Part shown: positions 22,037 to 30,374 of the stretch, in pieces
Numbering within the stretch: the first letter of the stretch is position 1
Layout: every line of letters begins with the position of its first letter
Assembly (NCBI RefSeq): GCF_000003605.2
Contig: NW_003123407.1
Location: 437,399 to 467,772, forward strand
DNA length: 30,374 nucleotides
Origin: Saccoglossus kowalevskii
Taxonomy: Eukaryota > Hemichordata > Enteropneusta > Harrimaniidae
Direction of reading: 5' to 3'
Made by a program: the position numbers and the translations under genes
Notes under the pieces: generated by a model
The model's input: only the letters and a program-made list of their open reading frames with translations
What the model was told of the DNA's origin: nothing
Database searches by the model: none

Positions 22037-23402
22037 CACCAATATAATGAAATTCAACGCACTGGTGATTTAATGGAAATCACACGTGAAAAAAAAGCTT
22101 GTGTCAACACATTACATTGGTATATTTTAAATAGATTGCCTGAAAACATACAATTTACCATACTGTTATGTGATTCATATTTGTTTTGTTGTCCAGTGAG
22201 TTCCATGATGAGTAATTTTGTTATTATAAAGTCTGGTTGTCATTAGTATAGTTCAAGTAAATTTATCAGGGCCGATACACATTCCTTTGAAATCACACTT
22301 CTGAACTAGGAAAGACGATTTTACACCTAACTCTGTGATTTGTTCAACGTCAATCATACAATTTTTTTTCTATCTGCAACTAAGTATGACTTTCTGTCTG
22401 CATTAATTTTAACATGCACAATTGCCATGTTTTTAAAAATGAAACTGACTTGATTGAAAGCTGATATAGTAGATGCTATTTTGACGAACACAAAAAGTGT
22501 TGATCCGTTATTCACTGTCCTATAATCAGTTGTACACTTTTGTTAAATTTCTGAAATTAGTTAAACTGTTTTTTCAAATTCTGATAAATGAAGTCGTTTT
22601 ACAATATATTGCTTCATATTCATAGTGGAGTGATTAGAATGCCATTGTTAGTTTGCGCAAATAGATAGCAAGTTAACAAACGCGTTCGGTGAAAAATGAT
22701 CGCAACACAGTGTGTTGTATGGTTGACTTAAAGGCCTCAGTGCATGACGCAGTTTTAGATAAGATCTAAATGAATATAAACACATTATGGTATGTTAGTA
22801 TTATTATGTCGAATGCAAAAAAATCAACAAACATCCTTGTGTAAGTAATTGTAATAGCCTATAAATACATACTTAGTCAGTGACCAATTCTCACACCCAC
22901 AATACAACAAAAAAACAAATTCATTCAATTTGATATGGTGGACGCTATGGTATAATCGTAAAAATATTAGAGTAAGCACATCCGGCTCAATATATTTAAA
23001 GTCTTATATTTTATTCTGAGACATAATCAAGTGGCTTCCGACATCTACTGACACGAGATCATTGATGTAACATTGCCTTCATATTTGAGAGTAGTAATAC
23101 AGAACATCTGGAAGGCAGTTGTTTTCCCAAAGTGGTCGTCGTACATCTTCTTCATGTTAGCATGATAGTTTTTAATGATATTGATATGAGTTGTGGGATC
23201 CTCGAGTACATCATCAAGTAGCTCTCAATTGAAAACATTACAAGATTGAAAGTGCAACAGAATCAGTAACGAGCTGGTACCTTTTATTAGCAACAGTGCC
23301 AACACATCTGCTGCTAGCCGTACAAGAATATATATAAGTATATATGATAGTCAGAAACGGATATAACATAATAACCATACAACTGCTTTAACATTTATTT
23401 AT
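22037..23402. other. Insertion of about 1.37 kb specific to copy B (or deletion from A)
   Basis: Homology to copy A breaks after CTCTTGTTG (22036; A 3938) and resumes at TATATTGGTAGTTGCG (23403; A TATATTAGTGGTTGCG). The ends show a 9-bp inverted pair, ACCAATATA at 22038 and TATATTGGT at 23403, but the right half lies in sequence shared with copy A, so a transposon terminal repeat is doubtful. It contains one protein-like frame on the minus strand (23045-23224) and is otherwise AT-rich. Confidence 0.6.
23045..23224 (-). CDS. Possible terminal exon on the minus strand, unrecognised
   Basis: A 59-codon open stretch on the minus strand whose translation begins ELLDDVLEDPTTHINIIKNY and ends MISCQ before TAG. 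Its composition (Asp, Lys, His, Asn, aromatic residues) is protein-like. A pyrimidine-containing tract and AG lie just before it, and AATAAA (minus strand, 23015-23010) follows the stop by about 30 bases, as at the 3' end of a gene. No start codon or upstream exon was found. It could be a last exon, a retrocopy fragment carried by the insertion, or chance. I do not recognise the family. Confidence 0.3.
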   Translation of the reverse strand, partial: ELLDDVLEDPTTHINIIKNYHANMKKMYDDHFGKTTAFQMFCITTLKYEGNVTSMISCQ

Positions 23403-23632
23403 GTATATTGGTAGTTGCGTACACTCAAGTTAGTAAAATAATATTATGCCATCAATGATTCTGTTAAATAAAATAAATGAGACACATAGTTAATTAGTTA
23501 TCTCATTTTTATGACCACAGATTCGAAGTTGACAATAAATATGTACTTTCATGATTGTTTTATTGTTGTGTGCAACTCATGCCAGTTATCACCAGAGTTC
23601 ATATACAATAAATGTTTTTTTTATCTCAGCAG

Positions 23633-23778
23633 CTAATCTCAAACTTTCATACACATATTTTCTGTCATTTAATAATTATTTAGACATATTCTTCAAATAC
23701 CGGGTACGTCAGGATGATATTCAGAACAATTCGGAAATTTTGTTCTGTAATCACCCACAACAACAACTAAACAAATAG
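23633..23778 (+). CDS. Candidate secreted peptide precursor, exon 2 (terminal), copy B
   Basis: Strong acceptor (T-rich tract, ATCTCAGCAG ending at 23632), then a 47-codon phase-1 frame to TAG at 23776-23778, colinear with 4145-4290 with no indel. The product starts NLKLSYTYFL and ends QQQLNK. By hand comparison with copy A I count about a dozen amino-acid changes against about six silent ones. One Cys of the copy A pair is Phe here. The intron is about 3 kb, lengthened by the block at 22037-23402. Confidence 0.45.
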
Positions 23779-25423
23779 TTAAATAATATGAGGTTATTGC
23801 GAGGGTCAGCAAAGTATGCATGGAGGCAGTACAACGGGAGTATGTGCTTCGGTTGGTGCGATCACGTCCTGTCTGAGTACATCTACTCTGTGTGGGGTCC
23901 TGTCAAACCATGTGAGCTGCCATGTATGTTTTCATTAATAGAGGACACTTACGCGCGTAATGTTTGAAATTCCCCAAAAAAAATATAATTTGGTATAATG
24001 CAATCCCGCAAATTATGGCAGGTTATGGCGTTACGGCGACAGATGTAAAATAATAATCAGTCATACAAAGAGACTAAATCGTCTTTACATATTCATGGCA
24101 AATACCTACTTTTGTCTATAATAAAATATCTGTATAAGGGAATCCCCAAATCACTCATAATGAATTAGTCATTGTCTCAATGACAATACCTTCGACAACA
24201 ATTGTCAAAAAGAATACTGTCAGGTTTCAGAAACAATTTTCCAGTTATTTTGAGGTAAAGTTAAATCTTAAGTTTCTGATTTTGTACTTTATTAGTAAGT
24301 AAATTTTGCCGCGAATTGCAACAGTAACTTATTTCTACACTCACTGAAAACACGAAAATATAATATAAACATGCAATATAAAATAAAACATGTATAACAC
24401 TATATACACGATCAATTGAAAATCTAACTTGTATCTACAAATATATATAAAATCTCACGGCACACATCAAATGCAAATTTGGAAATAACCCATGTTTGAA
24501 CAGTCATTTTCATTGTAATTTATTTCATTTTTTAACGTTATTGAACAAAGTGATTCTCTGACTAATGTTTTAGGGACATAAAAAATGCAGTCGCACCCTC
24601 TAATGATATATGATATAAACTGAGATTTATTTTAGATAAGTTGAGTTATGGTAGATAAGTTGAGCTAATGTCGTTGACAAACATCAAAAACATAATTTAG
24701 ACGAAGTTGTGTAACCCTGTTATTCACATTAAAAATAGTGATAACTTCTTTTGTAATTTGTTTCCGCCATCATGTATTAGTTTCCTAGTTCATCATATAT
24801 TTATATTGCAATTAAGACCCTTACAGACTTTATGATTAATGGGAACCAAAAGTACCATTACACGAAATGTCAGGCGAGGTCACTATATAAATGAACTGAA
24901 CCTCACAATAAAGAATACGTAAAATGTAGAAAATAAATCCCCCAAATAAGTCATGGAAAATTTCAGATAATTCCCGACTTTCTGGTGATTCACAGCTCAA
25001 ACTTGTCAGTTTCACCATCACATCACGTGGTCAGTCCAACAGACATTCCGAACGATTTCTCAGTCATAAATATATTACAACGAAGTGCGCACGATAACTT
25101 GAGCATAAGATACAAGTGAATATGGAAAACAATTAATTGAAAAATACTTAATTTCTATGGCCTTATTAGCTGAACAAGAAAATCAAAATCTAATATTGTA
25201 TTATTCTGTATCGTAGTGGTAACACTTACCCTTACATTTCCCATCAATCAATATGTGACTGTCTGTCATCCTCATTTTCATCCATTAAAGTTACATTATT
25301 GTTAACAACATAGTGCGATACTTAACCTCATAGTATTTTATAAATATTGCACTTGCATTCAGATTGAGAATAGGTATGGTAATTTATTAATAGTTGATTT
25401 TAAATTCTACGGATGGCCAGTCT

Positions 25424-25508
25424 TATATAAGAGAAAATGTCATAGTGCAGACACGATCTTGATATCTGAAGATAAGCAGAAATAACGGCAAAGACAACGA
25501 ATGTGAGT
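25424..25508 (+). promoter_or_regulatory. Possible core promoter and first exon 1
   Basis: TATATAA at 25424-25430, then about 70 bases that include CATAGTGCAGACACG at a normal start distance, ending in GAAT|GTGAGT (donor at 25503). The short exon would be noncoding. No partner acceptor has been identified. Confidence 0.3.
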
Positions 25509-25679
25509 ACACTTAAATACCTATATATACAATTAAATGGTAAATTTATTTCTTAATGTTTTTTTTTTATTTTACTGTTTCACACTTTTCATATTCTTCT
25601 TTACATGACATGATTTTGTGCAAAAACAAACGCATTATATTTCTGTAAATATAATATCCAATATTGATGGTAAACCACA

Positions 25680-25726
25680 TATATAAAGCGGCGGGTGAGC
25701 TACTCCAGCAGACTTGAAATGTGAGT
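25680..25726 (+). promoter_or_regulatory. Possible core promoter and first exon 2
   Basis: TATATAAAG at 25680-25688 with a locally GC-richer stretch (GCGGCGGGTGAGCTACTCCA), then TTGAAAT|GTGAGT (donor at 25721). The TATA-to-donor spacing allows a first exon of only about 10 to 20 bases. The shared AAT|GTGAGT context with the block at 25424 suggests alternative first exons of one gene; downstream exons were not found. Confidence 0.3.
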
Positions 25727-26994
25727 ATATTTTTAGCATATAACAGTTATTGTATTGTAAATACCTCTAATAAATACATGGGTGTGTTGCCATTTTCTGA
25801 TAACTGTAAATTTCATAATAGTTTTTGTAGACAAACATGAACACAAATTTTGCAGTTTAACATTGTAAAATTTGAAGTGTATAATACTTCTAGATGTCAA
25901 TAATTACATTTTAATTTTGTATCACTTGTCCATTATGTCATAATGTAATATTATTATATAGTAAGACATGTAAACAATGTAAAAATACCAAAATACGACT
26001 GTTATAATATATGGTTACTCTATATAATCAATTATTTGATGTCTACTCCCTTACTAATACCAAATGACTCATAGAAATTACCAATGTTAATTTTGAATAA
26101 CGTCTGTCTTCTACATTACAACTCAATTCTATAAGAGCGTTTGATTAGTTAATTACGGAAGCATTTGCTAATTATAAAGTCTGATAAAAATTATAGCATT
26201 GTTTGATCCGAATCAACTACGTTGGGATTTGTTAGAAAATCTTTTCATATTTTTGTCGAGTTTGTTTACAATAAATCTTGTGTGAATTATACAACCGTGT
26301 ATAAAAATGAACTATATGTACACATTCGTTATAGATTTAACGCAAGGATACTCGTGGCAAATTATTGTAGTTCATAAGATACAAACATTGTATTTGAACA
26401 GCAGTGAGAAAAACTACCACAATATATTAGAAACTAATCTGTCTGAATGACATTAATACTAACTGGGCAGGATCGTTGCCAAATAAATAGGCACTCACGT
26501 TGATCAAAATATTGCATGAATATATTTAATTAACATTTGGCTTCGCCTCTATGTAATTGGAAGTGGTCATTCGTTATATTCCGATGTGCGAACAGGTAAC
26601 AGTTATTGCCTCATGGGAATTGACTATAGAAGAGCTTTAGCAGCCAATAAGTTGCTTCTAATATTGAATATTGCGTTCCAGCATTTATCACCAACATAAC
26701 AATTCCCCAAATGCAATACATTCCAATTCGGTTATGTATTGAGACCCAATGTCTCCCAGTTTTCGGCAGGGAACAGGAACCCACCATCTCGAGATTTAGA
26801 TTTCAACCTATAAAAAATAGTACACCCTACAGCATTGATTGATGGATACTCATTTGCATCTATGTACAACAAGCTTAGTCAATATATGCACCTGACTCAT
26901 CAAACTTTTGACCAACCACTCATTCTAAATATTGTTGAGTGAGGGCACTATTTACTAATGAGAGTAATCCTTTAAAAAAATAAACAGATCTAAT

Positions 26995-28465
26995 ATTACA
27001 AGCAGTGAATAACAAGTGATGCTTTAATTAATGAAGGTATACAGTTCACTCACCAGTAAACATACTATGGCATGACTTATAACTTGTTCCTATGGATCTT
27101 GTAGCCTAGGCGCAGTGAAATACTTGTGCGATATATGATTTCTCAGGCAGTGATTCAGCTCTAATTCTGAAATCAAATTAAATTATTAAAAGTAATTCAT
27201 TTTAATATTACAAGCAATGAATATCTAGTTATGCTTTAATTAATGAAGGTGTACAATTCACTCACCTGTAAACATACTATGGCATGACTTATAACTTGTA
27301 GCCATAGGGGGAGGGGGTCAGTCTAGCCACAGTTGAAATCATTTAAAATATGATTTCTCAGGTAGTGATTCACCTCTAATTCTGATATTAAATTAATATA
27401 ATAAAATTAATTCATTAATATTACAATCAGTGAATACCTAGTTATGCTTTAATTAATGAAGGTATACAATTCACTCACATGTAAACATACTATGGCATGA
27501 CTTATAACTTGTAGCCATAGGGGGGTCAGTCTAGCCACAGTTGAAATCTTTTAAAATATGATTTCTCAGGTAGTGTTTCAGCTCTAGCTCTGAAATTAAA
27601 TTAAATTATTAAAATTAATTCATAAATATTACAAGCAGTGAATATCAAGTGATGCTTTAATTAATGATGGTATACAGTTCACTCACCTGAAAACATACTG
27701 GGGCATGCCTCATAACTTGTTCCTATAGATCTTGTAGCCTAGGCGCAGTGAAATACTTGTGCGATATATGATTTCTTAGGTAGTGATTCAGCTCTAATTC
27801 TGAAATTAAATTAAATTATTAAAATTAATTCATTTTAACATTACAAGCTGTGAATATCTAGTTATGCTTTAATTTATGAAGGTATACAATTCACTCACCT
27901 GTAAACATACTATGGCATGACTTATAAATTGTAGCCATAGGGGGGGGGGGTCAGTCTAGCCACAGTTGAAATCTTTTAAAACATGATTTCTCAGGTAGTG
28001 ATTCACCTCTAATTCTGATATTAAATTAATATATTAAAATTAATTCATTAATATTACAATCAGTGAGTACCTATTTATGCTTTACTTAATGAAGGTATAC
28101 AATTCACTCACCTGTAAACATACTATGGCATGACTTATAACTTGTAGCCATAGCGGGGTCAGTCTAGCCACAGTTGAAATCTTTTAAAATATGATTTTTC
28201 AGGTAGTGTTTCAGCTCTAGTTCTGAAATTAAATTAAATTATTAAAATTAATTCATAAATATTACAAGCAGTGAATATCACGTGATGCTTTAATTAATGA
28301 TGGTATACAGTTCACTCACCTGAAAACATACTGGGGCATGCCACATAACTTGTTGCTATAGATCTTGTAGCCTTGGCGCAGTGAAATACTATATATGATT
28401 TCTCAGGTAGTGATTCAGCTCTAATTCTGAAATTAAATTAAATTATTAAAATTAATTCATTAAAT
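26995..28465 (+). repeat. Satellite-like tandem array with three-monomer higher-order repeat
   Basis: Seven monomers each start ATTACAA(G/T)C and start at 26995, 27207, 27420, 27628, 27840, 28053 and 28261. Lengths are 212, 213, 208, 212, 213, 208 and about 205. Type A monomers (1, 4, 7) carry GATCTTGTAGCC; types B and C (2, 3, 5, 6) carry a G run and GGTCAGTCTAGCCACAG. Monomers three apart are far more alike than neighbours, giving an exact 633-bp higher-order period. No coding potential. Each monomer includes GCTTTAATTAATG and CACTCACCTG words. The array could be a short satellite block or the core of a non-autonomous transposon. Confidence 0.95.
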
Positions 28466-29014
28466 CTGTTCTATTTTTATAGAAGAACCTTCCAAATAAA
28501 AGAAATTCTAAAATTTAAAAACATAGGAGGTAGTCACTAAACCATGTACTTTCACACTCAAGCAAGAGAATAGACATGCTGGTGAACTAGCCTTGCACTG
28601 TGAGTGTTTTATTGTTTACACTCTCTAAAATACCAGTTTTTTTCACAAATAAAAAAAGAGCTGCAGACCTCACTTCTTTATAATTTTGAGTGGGCCAGCC
28701 AAGTTTCTATATACAAAAATACACATAATATTTCTATTTAATTTATTTTATTTTATAATATAATATTGTCACTGAATTCTTTAAATAAATTTAACATTTA
28801 CAAATTAATGTGTTGGATATTATATAATCTTAATATTTTACAATAAATATCCTTATATTTGAATCTGTTTCAAGACAATTGAAAAAAAATATTTTAGAAG
28901 CATAACAATACAACGACTAGATTTGATGTCACAGTTTGCTCCCAATTCATACTGGAATATTACTTCTACTGTCCAGTCGTTATTGATTTATTATTTACCC
29001 GCTGATCAAAAAGG
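28466..29014. other. AT-rich region between the array and the LINE
   Basis: No gene or repeat is recognised. An acceptor-like TTCTATTTTTATAG ends at 28481 but no plausible coding exon follows. The last part (about 28920-29014) could be the 3' end of an older LINE because it runs into a tetranucleotide tail, but no domain supports this. Confidence 0.35.
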
Positions 29015-29034
29015 ATCTATCTATCTATCTATCT
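29015..29034. repeat. (ATCT)5 microsatellite
   Basis: Five perfect ATCT units. It directly precedes the presumed 5' end of the LINE, so it may be the insertion target or the tail of a previous element. Confidence 0.9.
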
Positions 29035-29248
29035 GTGCATGTCTGCCACGCGTTGCGAGTGCTCCTCAAAAAACATGGTTTTTTGCCTCAAATTGTTAGT
29101 AAGTTACTACTATTTTTGTACTATCTTTTTTGTTAATACTTACTACATACGTACGCTTATTTATTTTGATTTTACGGTATAAGTCTACCGTGTTTTAGTT
29201 TGATTTTGTTTTTCACTTTCAGTTCGCTCGTCGTGGGGCCTTTCCAAG
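29035..29248 (+). promoter_or_regulatory. Presumed 5' untranslated/promoter region of the LINE
   Basis: Noncoding stretch before ORF1. It ends in a pyrimidine-rich tract with TTTCAG and CAAGATGGCGGCC (29245-29257), so the ORF1 start codon lies inside a YY1 consensus. YY1 sites are known in the 5' regions of some LINEs. The exact 5' end of the element is not defined. Confidence 0.45.
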
Positions 29249-30374
29249 ATGGCGGCCTCCACGGCGAGTACACGTGTTAACCATTTTGCAGGGCTAACAC
29301 GTAAACATGGTCTGAAATGCGAATCAATTGATGGGATACCAATTGAAGCATACGTTAAAAATATTTCTGCTATTCTCAAACCTGTAAATATTATTGCCGC
29401 TTCCCGAGTGAGCGGAAGTGTTATTGTTTTTCTCGACTCTGTGAACGCTGTGGAAACTGTTTGTACAACTGGTCTGTCAGTGGGAGACTGCTTTACCCAT
29501 GTGCAACCCCTTGTAAACCTGCCACTAAAGTAATTCTCTCAGGTGTACCCCCATATATACCAAATCATATTATTCAAACTGAACTGTCAAAGTATGGCCG
29601 CGTTGTTAGCAATTTGCGCTTAATTCCACTCGGGTGCAAACAACCCGAGCTGAAACACGTCAAATCCTTTCGCCATCGGTGTCATTAATGTCACTCATGA
29701 GGAGCGGCAACATCGTATCTATTTATCAACTGATGATATTGTTTGTCACAGGTGTCTAAAAAAGGGACATATTATGAGAAACTGCCCAGTAAGTCAACAG
29801 CAAACTTCAAACGACCCAGTTCGCGATCATTCTCTTCCAAATAGTAAAACCCGCCCCGACCCTGAACCAAGACCTATTGATCAGTCTACTATTGCTACTC
29901 TTGATAAAACTGATGAAGCAAACGACATTAATGAAAATGGTGATAATGATAACAATAGTCAAACGATGGAAGTTGACGACACGCCCGAAAATGTAGAGTA
30001 TAACAAAAGTCACGGAAACAATACAATAAATGATAAAAGTGACGATAACGTAATAGGTGTCAATGTGTTAAATAGCAATGATGATGATAGTAAAGCGCGT
30101 GACAAAAACAATGTGACTAACAATGACTTGAATGATAAAGGTGACGATAACGTAATAGGTGTCAATGTGTTAAATAACAATGATGATGATAGCAAAGCGC
30201 GTGACAAAAACGATGTGACTGACTATGATTTAAATGATAATAACGAAATAAATGAAAATGAAAACACACACGACACTAGAGTGAGTAAATCTGTTGTAAA
30301 TAGCTCAATGTTAACTGGTGCGAAACACTAAATGCAAATGATGAGGAGGTAGTAGAAACCCCCCCCCTTTACCC
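29249..30374 (+). pseudogene. LINE ORF1 (RRM-like plus CCHC knuckle), frame-broken and cut by the window end
   Basis: Three frame segments belong together. 29249-29533 starts MAASTASTRVNHFAG. Near 29520 the frame shifts to one with VILSGVPPYIP and KYGRVVSN...LIPLGCK, the RRM-like nucleic-acid-binding part seen in ORF1 proteins of many animal LINEs. Near 29680 it shifts again to TDDIVCHRCLKKGHIMRNCP: a zinc knuckle C-x2-C-x4-H-x4-C at 29744-29785. A long Asp/Asn-rich acidic tail follows to a stop at 30329-30331; another frame stays open to the window end. ORF1 proteins coat LINE RNA. The element type (Tx1/L1-like or I-like) needs ORF2, which lies outside the window. Confidence 0.8.
30029..30232 (+). 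repeat. 102-bp tandem repeat in the ORF1 acidic tail
   Basis: Two near-identical 34-codon units (30029-30130 and 30131-30232), each containing DDNVIGVNVLN and DDDSKARDKN. The period is a multiple of three, so the frame is kept. Confidence 0.93.

Larger units (their letters stand above)
17531..24734 (+). repeat. Segmental duplication, copy B
   Basis: This is the direct-repeat partner of 1-5425. It is longer (7.2 kb against 5.4 kb) because it holds extra blocks near 19650-19760, 21240-21540, 21600-21715 and 22037-23402. Both copies keep the two candidate exons in frame, the YY1-like motif block and a 180-bp internal tandem duplication. The frequent indels elsewhere show that the duplication is not recent. 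The stretch 17531-19440 is AT-rich and has no gene I can support. Confidence 0.93.
24735..26994. other. Gene-free AT-rich region right of copy B
   Basis: Homology to copy A stops at 24734. No open frame with a recognisable domain was found on either strand. The only structured signals are two TATA plus donor combinations at 25424-25508 and 25680-25726. Confidence 0.5.

Noticed and set aside
22038-23411. Terminal inverted repeat ACCAATATA/TATATTGGT of a DNA transposon
   Set aside because: The right half belongs to sequence shared with copy A, the match is only 9 bp, and no target duplication is evident.
26735-26810. tRNA-derived SINE on the minus strand
   Set aside because: The reverse strand has a B-box-like GGTTCCTGTTCC, but no matching A box, tail or target duplication was found.
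26995-28465. CRISPR-like regular array
   Set aside because: Repeat and spacer are not distinct, the whole unit of about 210 bp repeats, and the context is eukaryotic.

Overview
The window is metazoan nuclear DNA. It is AT-rich and gene-poor, with intron-like splice signals, microsatellites, LTR and LINE retroelements and satellite-like repeats, and no bacterial gene organisation. The species cannot be named from the sequence. A Gmr1-like LTR element and a CCHC-type LINE ORF1 fit an invertebrate or lower deuterostome genome, but that is weak inference.

Layout. (1) 1-5425 and 17531-24734 are two diverged copies of one segment in direct orientation. Each carries the same candidate two-exon gene for a small secreted peptide: exon 1 encodes a signal peptide and an acidic stretch, and exon 2 encodes a 47-codon C-terminal part. 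Copy B has extra insertions, including about 1.37 kb in its intron. (2) 5426-6376 and 15195-17530 are the spacer between the copies. (3) The spacer is split by a complete but dead Ty3/gypsy-type LTR retrotransposon at 6377-15194, with LTRs of 1144 and 1158 bp and a tRNA-Leu-type primer site. Its pol order is protease, integrase, reverse transcriptase, RNase H, the Ty1/copia-like order known in the Gmr1 lineage, and its gag has a SCAN-like capsid region. A 1316-bp solo LTR of another element, with a 5-bp target duplication, is nested between protease and integrase. (4) 24735-26994 has no recognisable gene; two TATA-box plus GTGAGT combinations may be first exons. (5) 26995-28465 is a seven-monomer satellite array of about 210 bp per monomer with a clear three-monomer higher-order period of 633 bp. 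(6) From about 29035 to the window end is the 5' part of a non-LTR retrotransposon, with a frame-broken ORF1 (RRM-like region, CCHC knuckle, acidic tail with an internal 102-bp tandem repeat).

The parts most worth attention are the Gmr1-like element with its nested solo LTR, the duplicated secreted-peptide gene whose signal peptide is conserved while the rest diverges, and the higher-order repeat. All gene functions are inferred from reading alone; no search was run.
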